DNA of 64,000 bases from assembly GCA_019916065.1 (NCBI GenBank), contig CM034238.1, forward strand, positions 29,313,246-29,377,245, read 5' to 3'. Shown here piece after piece: positions 1-12,300 of this stretch; within the stretch, counting starts at the first letter, position 1; every line of letters starts with the position of its first letter. Made by a program: the position numbers and the translations under genes. The notes under the pieces were generated by a model. The model ran no database searches. It was not told where the DNA came from and saw only the letters and a program-made list of their open reading frames with translations. The DNA comes from Vitellaria paradoxa. Its lineage: Eukaryota > Streptophyta > Magnoliopsida > Ericales > Sapotaceae.

Positions 1-1910
1 CCACCTGAAATCAACACCCAATCAGTCTACCTGAACCTGAATACCAAAACTTTGTCCCCCCCCCCCCGCTATACACACTCAACTTACAAATGGTAATGAG
101 TTACGTGTTTATACAAGGAGAAACAGACCCCATGAGGAGGTAGAGAATCCAATTCTTCGTGGAACAAGCCATGAGTCCTATCCATTTTTAGATAGTCTAA
201 GTAACAGTTCTCATGATGATTCGAATGACACTACCAGTTACAACGATCTTGATGTCCCTATTACAATAAGAAAAGGTGTTCGAAAATGTATAAAGCATCC
301 TATTGGTAACTTTGTGTCATATAAGGGCCTATCTCCAGAATACAGGCCATTTGATACTAATCTATCCAACATTGAAATTCCACATAACATTCATGATGTA
401 CTAGGGAAATCAGAATGGAGAACCTCCATTGGTGAGGAAATTAGGGCACTAAAGAATAATGACACCTAGGGAACTAGCAGACTTGCCAAGTGGAAAACAC
501 CTAGTTGGCTGTAAGTGGACATTTACAGTCAAACACAAACCAGATGGAATATAGATCGCTACAAAGCACGGCTGGTAGCTAAAAGAATTCACCCAAACAT
601 ATAGCATAGACTACCAAGAGATGTTTCCTACAGCCAAGCTTAATACAATTTGTGTTCTCCTTTCCTTAGTAGCAAATCAAGATTGGCCTCTCCATTAGCT
701 AGTTATCAAGAATGCATTACTCAACGATGATCTAGAAGATGAAGTATACATGGAAATTCCTCCTAGCTTTGAGACAAAAACATACATAAACAAAGTTTGC
801 AAGCTTCGAAAGTCCTTGTGTAGACTCAAACAGTCTCCTCGAGTATGGTTTGATAGGTTCACCAAGTCAGTCAAGAAACATGGGTATTGAAAGGGGCAAT
901 CAGAACACACATTGTTCACCAAGTTCTTTGTGGATGGAAGAATTGCTACTCTCATTGTGTATGTTGACGACATTATTGTAACTGGGGATTTTGCAGAGAA
1001 AATAATCACTTTAAAGGAAGTTCTAACCAAGGAATTTGAAATCAAAGAGTTAAGAAATCTGAGATACTTTCTAGGCATGGAGATAGCTCCTCAAGGAAAA
1101 GAATTGTGGTGTCTCAACACAAATATGCTTTGGACTTACTCAAGGGAACAGGCATGCTCAGACGCAAACTTGCCAACACTCCCATGGACTCTAATTAGCC
1201 TCAAGGAAGATAGTCCTCCAATTGACACAAGGCAATATCAGCGCCTTGTTGGAAAACTCATTTACCTACCACACACAAGACCTGACATCGGTTTTGCAAT
1301 AACTGTGGTCAGTCAATTCATAAGCAAGCCTAATGAAGATCATTTCGAAATTGTATATAGAATCCTTTAGTATTTAAAAATGACTCCTGGGAAGAGTATA
1401 TTTTTCTGAAAGGGAACAAATAAGGAAGTGGAGATCTCCACAAATGCAGATTGGGCAAGTTTAATTGCTAATAGAAGATCAACAACTTGCTATTGCACCG
1501 TTTGGAGGAACCTTGTCAAATGGCACAGTAAGAAACAATCAACTGTTACAAGGAGTAGTGTTGAGGCAGAATTCCAAGCTTTAGCTCGAGGGATATGTGA
1601 AGGAATATGGTTGAGGAGACTACTCAAAGGAGTTAAAGATTCCAGCTAAGGAGTCTATGAAGGTGTTTTGTGACAATCAAGTTGCCATCAGTATTGTAAA
1701 AGATCCTATTCATCATGATCGAACTAAGTATGTGGAGTTAAATTGACACTTCATTAAAGAAAAGATTGAAGAAGGAATCCTGAACTTCATTCATACTCCT
1801 ATACATCTTCAGGTGACCAATATCCTCACAAAAGCTCTTTCAAGAGTAAAGTTTGAAGAACTGACATCCAAGCTTGGAATGATTAACATCTACTCTCAGC
1901 TTAAGGGAGA
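1..1910 (+). pseudogene. Ty1/copia pol relic (linker, reverse transcriptase, RNase H)
   Basis: Degenerate copia polyprotein in frame pieces. The linker around 300-460 includes GEEIRALKNNDT. The reverse transcriptase retains YVDDIIVTGD at about 959-988 (catalytic YVDD intact) and LVGKLIYLPHTRPDI at about 1247-1291. RNase H is read at 1428-1649 (ADW...RRST, SSVEAEFQAL). At least three stops and several frameshifts are present, so it cannot act as one polyprotein. It is antisense to the helicase and lies in its intron after exon 12. The 5' part lies outside the window. Confidence 0.88.
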
Positions 1911-2390
1911 GTGTAGAAAGTCTAAATTAAATCCCTAGATTTTCAAAATCATAATTATTTTTTGTCTTATTTGATTTATGTTTTAAATAAAGAGATAAGA
2001 ATTTGATTTTTCAGATCCTAATCTCTCAATTTACCTTTTCTATTGTAAAAGATCCTATTCATCATGATCGAAATAAGTATGTGGAGTTAAATCGACACGT
2101 CATTAAAGAAAACATTGAAGAAGGAATCCTGAACTTCATTCATACTCCTATACATCTTCAGGTGACCGATATCCTCACAAAAGCTCTTTCAAGAATAAAG
2201 TTTGAAGAACTGACATCCAAGCTTGGAATGATTAATATCTACTCTCAGCTTAAGGGAGAGTGTAGAAAGTCTAAATTAAATCCCTAGATTTTCAAAATCA
2301 TAATTATTTTTTGTCTTATTTGATTTATGTTTTAAATAAAGAGATAAGAATTTGATTTTTCAAATCCTAATCTCTCAATTTACCTTTTCT
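1692..2390 (+). repeat. 349-bp tandem duplication of copia 3' end
   Basis: Bases 1692-2040 and 2041-2389 are near-identical direct copies that differ by a handful of substitutions. Each carries the end of RNase H, the polypurine tract (TTAAGGGAGAG at about 1901) and the start of the 3' LTR (TGTAGAAAG at 1912 and 2261). TATT occurs at both breakpoints. The second copy gives a shadow reading frame at 2003-2287. Confidence 0.85.
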
Positions 2391-2589
2391 ATTTTATCCC
2401 TAATTTTAAGGGATTGTTTTAGGCTAATTTTTAGGAGCGTAAATTAGCAGCTGTAGTCATTCTATGCATACAAAAGCCCTAGGATTGTTATCAAAAACAT
2501 ATGAAAAATTAGCAAAGTTTTCCTCTATGTTTTTCTTTAAGAATGATTGCCTTCATTATCTTGATTGTGATCATCCTCCGTAGCACGTC
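1912..2589 (+). mobile_element. Copia 3' LTR (partly duplicated, right edge uncertain)
   Basis: The LTR should begin with TG directly after the purine-rich tract, at 1912 and again at 2261 in the duplicated copy. The AT-rich continuation runs to about 2550-2590. No CA end plus target duplication could be fixed, so the right edge is approximate. Confidence 0.5.
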
Positions 2590-2910
2590 TCTTCTGCATT
2601 CCGTACTGTTGATACACCTCTTTATTTACTTTCGCTTAGACAATACGAAGCATGTCAACTTGGCAAGCATTACCATAATGCATTCCCTAAACATGGGTCA
2701 ATTGTAAGTTTGTGTCTTTTGATGGTGTCCACACAAACATTTGGAGCCCTTATGTGCTGCTAGTGTAAATGATTTTTCATACTTTGTGATGTTAGTTGAC
2801 GACTTTTCACGTATGACATTGCTTTTTTTAATGAAACAAGATTTTGAGCTATGCACTATCGTTTTTCATGTTTTAATGAAATTTTAACTCAATTTTGAAG
2901 GTTAAAGTAG
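2590..2910 (+). pseudogene. Copia integrase fragment
   Basis: One frame reads QYEACQLGKHYHNAFPKHGS followed by blocks like the DVWGP and FVDDFSR region of copia integrase, with stops and frameshifts. The C-x2-C zinc-binding region is recognisable. It is separate from the element to its left. Confidence 0.55.
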
Positions 2911-3254
2911 TTCAATGAGTACCAAACTCGTAGCCATTGCTCTCACATTCAACTTTCCCAAAATGCCAACTAGTATCTCTCAAAGGCATAACAACATTGC
3001 ATTCCATGAAGAAACTATTGATGTGTTGATCAAATTGCTGATAGGCATGTACAAATTCAAAACATGCTACCATTGTTGGCCCAATGCATAAAGCAACAGA
3101 CAATTATCAATTGAGGATTGACTTCCTTAAACACACTGCAATAATAGTGTTTTTAAATCAGTTCTTTTTTGTAATGAAGGTAGGGACAAAAGAAAGAATT
3201 GAAATACTTACACAGTACGTAAGAACAAATTAAAGTGGAAACTGTTATCCTTAC
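2911..3254. other. Intron 12 remainder, nothing recognised
   Basis: Non-coding intron sequence next to exon 12. A 63-codon open frame on the minus strand (2912-3103) matches no family I know and is not part of the helicase. Confidence 0.5.
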
Positions 3255-3341
3255 CGCTATTCTCCTGGGTTGTGTGCATATAATGTTACAATGTCCACCA
3301 CGTCCTGCTTCAATCATGTCATCTAATATGTATTGTGGGAC
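3255..3341 (-). CDS. Helicase exon 12 (motif Ia)
   Basis: 87 nt (29 codons), phase 0. It encodes [20 protein letters not shown] and then ICTQPRRIA (motif Ia). Donor is GCG|GTAAGG. The next exon (expected to start AISVA-like) is not found in 1-3254, so it must lie off the left edge. Confidence 0.92.
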
Positions 3342-6300
3342 CTACATAAAAGGCTAGTCAGAATACAACTGGTAATTTGGTTGCATGTGAAGGAGAAGAA
3401 TGCCAGAGAACATGCACTAACAAGCTAGGGGAAGCTTACCTTGGGGTATAAGAATGCATATTAAAAAGATAAGCAAAGCATGAGTAGCATGAAAGAAAAA
3501 ATAAATTAAATTTTGCACCTGTGTTGTCTTTCCAGAACCTGTTTCTCCACAGACAACAAGAACATTGTTCTCTTCAAGCAAATGCAATATATCACCCTTC
3601 AGCTCAGCAATAGGAAGTGCAGCTCTAGATTCTAACAGGTGCTAGCAAGAAGGGGAAAAAAAATTAAAGATAAACAACGTATACAAGAGTAATAAAAATG
3701 TACAAAGAGGGCTAGTGATTTGAGGCAGGTCACCCTGCTGTGGCAAACAAATAATATAATTTTCATGATCACTAGTGGTTTGAAATAATATGCATCCCAT
3801 GATGCATATAGTTGACGTCAACAAATCATGTATAGATATTGAACACTCATTAGAGATGGTTGGATAATAGAATCAAAAGCAGTTGCCTCGGGTTAATTTG
3901 AAAATTCAACATAACGAAGGCACATGACCACGTTAATTGGGATTTTCTGCTGTATTTGCTGGAGTGCAAGGGTTTTGGAGCCAAGTGGAGAAAAATTAAT
4001 TCGCTGATACATCCCAACATCTTGGTTCTCGGTGTAGGTAAACGACATGGTGGCTTTCTTTGAATCTTCTAGAGGCGTAAGACAGATCGATCCACTTTCC
4101 CACCTTCTGTGTATACTAGTCACGAAGGCCCTAAGCAGGCTTATTTATGGGGCTATTCAGAATGTGTTTATGGAGAGTATAAAGTAGGAGTCAAAGTTCT
4201 TATGAGTTGGAAATTTCGCATCTTCTGTTTGAGAATGGCTCAATTATTTTCCTGTGATGCAAGCCCTTTGATTTTGGGGCATCTCAGATATGTGCTACTA
4301 TGCTTTGAGGCAGTGTTGGGATTGAGAGTAATCTGGCCAAATCAGAATTGATTCCCATTGGAGAGGATCAGTATTTGGAGGACCTGGCATCAATTATGGC
4401 ATCTGTTAGATATAGGAATTGTTCTTAGTTACATATTGTCCGATATTGCTTGCGCATCTTCATTCTTTCCGTACATCTCTACTATAAAAATATATATGGA
4501 CAACCCAATTAGATGACAAGACTTCTCATTCAAACCTCATCTCTTGACATAGTATCAGAGGAGGGACTCTAGACTGGTTCTAAAGAGCGGAAACAGCCAA
4601 TATAATGGCAATAAAAAATAACGGGTGTAACAAAGGTGTACCAAAAAAAAATCGGGATATGATGGTAACGGAAAGGTGCCGTTACATAACGACAACGGCC
4701 GATTTTTAAATAGACCCTAGCCATCATCGTCTAAAGGATTTGTGCGAAAAGGCAAACAAGGAGAAGCCAATCCCTCTTTGTATTTTTTTTTTTTTTTTTT
4801 TTTTTTGGGATAACCCAAAACCTGCACCAGTTTATTATAACTTTCAATGAACAACATAGCCGGTAGATGAATTGGCTAGATGTATGTTGTCCCTCAAACA
4901 CATCCCGCTTAAGTCAGAATCGAATCCATGTGGTCTCTGTGAGGAGCATACCTATGAGCCACTCGGGCTAACCCCAAAGGGCCCAAAAAAAATCCCTCTT
5001 TGTAGTATATTCCAACGAAGTTCCACCAATAGTGAAGCTCCCATAGCAACAAAGCTCCAACAAGGTTTCAGCAAAACTTCCGCAGTAGTAAGATTCTAGC
5101 GAAGCTTTGACAAAATTCCAGTGCAATTTCAATTCACTACAAACTATTTTTTCGAACACTTCAAAATAAGTTCCACCCATTTGTTTTTCGTAAATCATGA
5201 ATGAATTAAAGATTTTTGGTAATACTACTATTTCTACCACTTTTTCTAATTAGTCAACCACTCAGAAATCAAATAGAAACAACCACAATCATGGAGCTAC
5301 TATAGTTACTGACTACGTATGGTAAGCATAAACATCTGACAAAATTGACCCCTTCTTCAACCAATGAAAAATATAAGGAATGAATTCAGTCAGATGCCCA
5401 CATCATCAGTCTTCAATGGAATTCGATGGAACCAAGTACTTCTTTTACATGCACTCATCTGCATCCATGCAAAGAAGTACGGAAATATATTCATTTATTG
5501 TTCTCGTATGTACGATTTGTCCTTGGAATTCTTTTAGTTATAGCAATTTGGAAAACCAGTCATAGAAATAAATGGATTCAGTCAGATGCCCACATCATCA
5601 GTCTTCAGTGGAATTCAATGGACCCAAGTACTGCTTTTACATGCACTCATCAACATCCATGCAAAGAAGTATGGAAATATATTCGTTTATTGTTCTCGTA
5701 TGTACGATTGATCCTTGGAATTCTTTCAGTTATTGCAATTTGGAAAACCAGTCATAGAATACTTCTCTTCCTTAAAGCAAGTCTCTGAAGAACTACACTC
5801 ACTTCAACCACAACTAGCAGATATCAGTCCAATGCGGGAGAGAGAGTTAGACTTCGCTTTGGCTACTTTACTACGACTACGCTATTCAAAGTAGAGAGAA
5901 AGTTCTTCAGATTTGATGCTTTCTTTTCTTATTTACCTTCACACATTGAATCTTTCTACTGTGGCTACAAAGCCTTTTTATTAAGAATAAGTTTCGAACT
6001 TGTTCATTCTGCACTCGCTACATCATTTGCTAGGGGTGATGGTGAAGTATTGCTAAGAGTTAATTGCTTTCCATCGTCGAAATGTGTACAAGATACCATG
6101 AGGGTCCAATATGTCAATAGCACCATTGTCTAAAGCTTCAAATGAGACTTCGTATCCTAAACGTAGGAACGACCTAACTAGAAAGTCATTCAAAACTTGA
6201 TCGAATAAATGCGACCAGATGGTTGTCATCCAATTTCTTGTAGGCCTTGACCTCGAATTCGAGCCTGTTAGCGCTATATACTTCGCAGTGAGACCATTCC

Positions 6301-9300
6301 ATCATTAAATGAAGCTTATTCTAGAGTCATATAGGCTGCATCTAAAAATCCCTCTTCAGAGACTAATTCCACTTATTCAACACAAATAGGCCAGAATAAT
6401 GATAATAAGAATCATTTAGCCATACATCTTAATGTAAGAGTCGTCACAGACGTGGTGGCCATAGTGGTCGTGGACAAGGCGGACATGAAAGTCAAGGCAA
6501 AGGACAACTGAAATGTACAAACTTTGGCAAATATGGGCACTGTTAAGATCAGTGTTGGGATCTATTTGGAAAACCATCTCATATGACACATGCAGCCAAC
6601 TCAAAGATGGCCTACTACAAATGTATTCCCTGCCAGTGACCATCCCCAATCAATAACCCTTTCCACAGAGAAGTATTCAAGGCTCTAATGGATTCAAGCA
6701 CACCATTAGAAATCTCTTCCAACTACTTCTTTTGGTCATCAAGGTAAATCTCCTACATGTCTTTTTGTCCATTCCCACCATACTCAGATTGTCGATTCTC
6801 ATACGTCTTCTAAATTCTTTTCTGGTATCCCATACTCCACTTCACTTCCCTTTTCTTTTATTTCATTTCTTTGGTTTGATTCTAACAGTCGACATAGATC
6901 TCATGAGACCCGCCCACTATTACTACGAAAAAAGACCTGCTCATATTAACGATGGTGCTTCTGATCATGTATCTAGGTCTTCTAAATTCTTTTCTGGGTA
7001 TCCAGTACTCAACTTCACTTCCGACTATTACCTTAGCCAATGGCTCTCCCGCTACAATCAATTGGTATTGGTATAGTAACACCTTCTCCATCAGTTTCCC
7101 TGTCTTTAGTATATTATATGCTCCCTTTTTTCCTTTTTAATTTGATGTCTATTAGTAAGCTTACTAAACCTCTTAACTATTTAGTGATATTCTTTCCTAA
7201 TTCGATTATTATAAAGCATATGAAGTCAAGGAAAAAGATTGGAGGAGGACGTCAAATGGTGGGATATACTATCTTGCACATCAACATCCAATGCTTGTCC
7301 TGCCAATGCATCACCTAAGTATATTCACTGTAATCTTAGTCACCTATCATTAGATAAATTAAAGTCCATGGTTCCAAGTGTTCGTCATTAAGTCTTTCAA
7401 TTGTGAGTCGTCAATTGGGAAAACACGATCATGTACCTTTTGTGTCTCGATTCAATCCTAGATTATTGAGTTATTTATCTTTAGTCATTCAATAGTGTTG
7501 ATTTCAAGTAGTGATTTAGGTATTTTGTCACTTTTGAAGATGATTATTCCAAACTTACATGGCTTTATTTAATGAGGGATCGCTCAAAGTTATTTTCCAT
7601 ATTTCAAGCCTTTTGTTTTGAAATTAAGACTCAATTAAATATGACAATGAAAATTCTCTTTTGGTAATATAATGCGAAAGAGTATTTCTCTAAACCGTCT
7701 AGTGATTTTATAAAATCTTCTAGCATGTTACATCAATCTTCATGCATACATACACAAACAACAAAACGAGGATGCTAAAACTTACACCTTTTTAAGTCTA
7801 CTAGATATCTTCTTTTCAAGATGAATGTACCAAAGTCATTCTAGAGCAATGTCGATTTAATTGCATGTTTTTCAATCAATAGGATGCCTTTATCCTTTCT
7901 TCATGATAAAACTCCTCATTACGTAATGTTTCCACATCTACTCTTTTTCTCTCTTCCTCCACTTATATGTCTATATTTCTTTTATCCATCAACTTACTCC
8001 TAGAACTAACAAATTAAATTCCCGCATCAATAAGTGTATTTTCGTAGGATACTCCTAATTGCAAAAGGAATACCATTGCTATAATCCTTCCCTGAGTAGA
8101 TATTACGTCATTGCAAATGTCACATTTTTTCAGTCTACTCCTTTTTTCTCTGCACCTTAGTCTCAAGCACAGCTTAGTGGAAGTCTCCCTTTACCAATTG
8201 TTCCTTTACCCTTGTCTTTGAGCCTGTCCAATTGTTTGTCTCGTCCTAATTTGCAAGTATACACTCATTGTTAAATGGTAGAACCGCCAAAAATCTCATG
8301 CAGTCCAGTAGCTCTTGCCCTGCCTTCTACCCCTGAAAATGAGTTAGATTTCTCAATCGAACTTTAAAAAGGTAAACAAGGGTGTACTTCACATCCTATC
8401 TCTCGTATTGTCAAAAATGATGCATTATCTTCCTCTTATCACTCGTTTGTCACCTCTCTGTTATCTAATTTTTCCTTAACTCTGTCTCTAAAACTGTCAC
8501 TTTGGATGGTGATCTACCATGGAGGAAGAGATGTCAAGCATTTAGGCTGATGATATTTGGGACCCTATTACTTTTCCTCCAAATAAGTTTGTGGTTGTCA
8601 TCTCTGAGTATATATTATCAAAGTCAATATTGATGGATCTATGAATAAATTAAAATCTCATTTCATTGTCAAAAGATATACTAAAATATATGGTTTGGAT
8701 TTCCCCCGAGACTTTTTCTAGTAGCCAAAATTGTCTATTTGTATCCCTATCTCCCTGGCTCATATATTTCATTGGCCTCTTCTTAAATGGATGTCAACAA
8801 TGCTTTTCTTATGGTGATCCTGTTGATGAGGTATTTTATGGAGCAACCTCCTATATTTGCTGCTCATGAAGAGTCCTAGTTAGTATGCAAACTAAAGAAA
8901 TCCCTTTATCGTTTTGAAACAATCTCCTAGGGCCTGGTTCGATAGATTTAGTGAAGTTGTCAAATTTTGGACTAAAGCGATGTGGGGTAGATCATTTAGT
9001 ATTTTATCGTCATTCTTCCCAAGGTAAGATATGGTTATTAGTTTATGTTGTCGACATTGTCATTATAGGAGATGATATGCAAAGAATTCATGACCTGGAA
9101 GTATTTCTACAAATAAGTTCAGTCTTAAAAACTTGGGCCATTAAAATACTTAAGGGTTTTTATTATCTAGTCCAAAAACACCATTGATCTTTCCCTCTGT
9201 CCCTATGAATCGATTTTGGACTTACCGAGTTATTACTTCTAATAATCCTACACTCAAGAAGACAATCCGAAAGTGCCAACAATAGGCAAGGTTGGAGGGA

Positions 9301-12300
9301 GCTTCAAGTGAAACAATGTATGGAAGTCAGAGGCCCCACAACCGGTGGCATTTTTCCCAGGACGCATGCTTCACAAGAAGATTCTCACCATTGATAACCT
9401 TATTAGAAGAAGAATGATTTTGGTAAACCGGTTTTGTTTATCCGAGGAGAATGGAGAGTCAATAAAATATATCTCATGCATTGTCAATGGGCAAAAGAAC
9501 TTAGGAATTTGGCCTTAACCTGCTATGACATTATATGGGTCTTTTCTCAAAAAGTGGACTATGCTTTTCAAGAATGGTGAGTGCAAGGATCCAAAGAGCA
9601 AAAAGAAAGCATGGTGGCTAATTCCTTTATGCCTAGCATGGTTAATTTGGTATGAAAGGAACAAAAGATGTTTTTGCAATAAGGAATTGTCCATGCAAAA
9701 GTTGAAGATATCTTTTTGGGGGTTTTATTCAACTAGTTAGCGCAGTCGAGGGGGAGGGGGCGCAAATATTGATTCATTTTTATATTTTGTTGAGAATATG
9801 GATATTTTTAGAGGCTCGTTCTTTTAGAGCTAGGCTCTTTTTTGTATTAAGACAGCATCCCCTTGATGCCTTTCTAATATACTGATTCTAATTTATCCCC
9901 CCTCCCCCCCCCCCCCACAAAAAAAAAAAAGAAAAAATTGAATAAGGTTAACAAAGCACAATCAAAAGTACTCCAAAGTATTGTTAATCAGGTATTTAAG
10001 TAATGCTTGAAAGACAAGAAATAATCCAAATATTTTTACAATTTTGTTGGATTTCTAAGATAATTTACCCCAAAATATAAGGATTTGAAACAAGAATATT
10101 AATTTCCAGGATGTTTTTTTTTTTTTTTTTAAAAGATAAGTAAAAATTTTATTCAAAAGAGCAGTTAAAAGCATCAGGGAGATGCTTTAAAGCTGCATTA
10201 AAGCTTTACATAACATCCTATAACGTTGATTAGCTCAAAGCATCAAGAAAATTCAAAAAGGAGCAAATATCAAGACCACTACTAAAAATCTGCCACAATC
10301 TTCTAATTCCTCTCCATAACCCAGTACCGAAAGGACTGGACACCAAAGAAGTGGACCATCCTCCAAACTCTTCACCATATTTGATTGCAATCAGCTTTTT
10401 CCATAGTCTATTGTCTTCCTGAGCATATCTCCACAGCCATTTCTCTAACAAAGTTTCATTATTTAGCTTCAATTGTCGGACACCCACTCTTCCTGCCTCT
10501 AAGGGTTTACAAACTTCCTTCCAACTCACTAGACAGTGTTTGTGGACAGCCTCACTTCTACCCCAAAGGAAATCTCTTTGCATCCTTTCCAATTCCTTGA
10601 CAACTGAGATTGGGGCTGTGAAAAGGGATAGGAAATAGGTTGGTAGGCTAGCAAGAACACTTTTGATCAAAGTGATCCTTGCCCCAGCCGAGAGATATTT
10701 GAGTTTCCAACCAGCTAATCTGCTTCTAAATTTCTCCAAAACAGGGTCCCAAATATTTTTGGACTTATAATGAGCACCCAAAGGCAAACCAAGATAAGTA
10801 GTAGGAAAAGAGCCAATCTTACAGCCCAAAATGTTGCCAAATCCTCCACTCCTTCCACAGCACCCACTGCTATGACCTCTGACTTTTGGATATTAATTTT
10901 TAAGCCTGTAACCACCTCGAATCCCAGTAAAGTGCAACGTAAATGCCCCACTTGCATTAAATCAGCCTCGCAAAATATGATAAGAGTCATCTGCAAATAA
11001 CAAATGAGATATACTGAAGGAGTTCCTACCTGTACCGACTGCGAAGCCATCTATAAAGCCAGCTCCTTCCATTTGCTGCAGCATCTTACTGAGTACTTCC
11101 ATAACTAAAAGAAAAAGGAAAGGAGAGAGTGGATCTCCTTGCCTTAAACCTCTAGAAGAAGCAAAGAAACCTTCAGGAGAACCATTAATCAAGATTGAAA
11201 ATCTAACAATGGAAATGCACCATTTGATCCATTGACACTATTTGCTACAAATCTCATTCTCCCTAACAAGTAGACCAAGAAATTCCAATTGACATGGTCA
11301 TAAGCTTTCTCAATGTCCAACTTGCATACAATTCCTATTCCCTTCTTCTTAAACTTTGAGTCAATGACCTCATTTGCTACTAAAATAGCGTCCAATATCT
11401 GTCTTCCCCCCACAAAAGCATTCTGAGAAGATGAAATAAGAGGGTCCAAAACTTTTCTTAACCTACTAGCAAGAACCTTGGATAAAATTTTATAAACAGC
11501 CCCCACCAAGCTGATAGGCCTGAAATCTTTAATATCCACTGCACCAGGTTTCTTTGGAACAAGAGCAATGAATATTGAATTCATGCTTTTGACAAATCTG
11601 CTGCTGTCATGAAACTCAGCAAAAAATTGCATCAAATCTTCCTTAAAAAGAGTACAACAGCTTTGGAAAAAGGCAATAGTCCAGCCGTCTGGACCTGGTG
11701 CTTTTTCTCCATTAAGATCATTAAGAGCTTGACAGATTTCCTTCTCAGAGAAGTGCTTTTCCAGCTCCTCAGCTTCTAATAAACTCAACTGAGAAAAGCT
11801 TAAATTATCAACTTTTGCCCTCCAACAAGCCTCTTCCTCAAAGAGCTACTGATAAAATTGCAGAATTCCCTGTCAATCTCTTTCGGATCTTCTGTTATTG
11901 AACCATCCAACCTAATTCTGTCTATCCAATTCCCCCTCTTATTTGCTGATGCCATCTTGTGGAAAAACTTAGTGTTCCGATCTCCCTCTTTAAGCCATTT
12001 CACTCTAGACTTTTGTCTCCACCTAATCTCCTCCATATGAAGTATTTTTTTCAGCTCTAAAATTTTTTCCTCCCTGATGCTTCTGTCCAGCATAGAAAGC
12101 TTACCTTCATTGTCCAATAAATCTAGATGACAAAAGTCCTTTTCCAGTTGCAGTTTCTGATGATCAATCCTTCCAAAAACCTCAGCATTCCACTTCTTTA
12201 GATCAGCTTTCAGGCAGGACAGCTTTTGCATTAACCTGTAACTAGTTGTTCCATTAAATTTGTAGCTCTGCCACCATGCTGCAATCATATCTTTAAAGCC

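Noticed and set aside
2912..3103. Next helicase exon
   Set aside because: The open frame has no similarity to the motif Ia-II region expected after exon 12 and lacks matching phase and splice sites.
4783..4990. tRNA gene
   Set aside because: Box A and B are present, but the sequence has no complete cloverleaf and ends in a poly(A) tail between target duplications, so it is a SINE.
6732..7318. Membrane-like small proteins (Leu/Phe-rich frames)
   Set aside because: They are shifted or partial frames of the copia protease region; the neighbouring frame reads DHVS and ITLANGSP.
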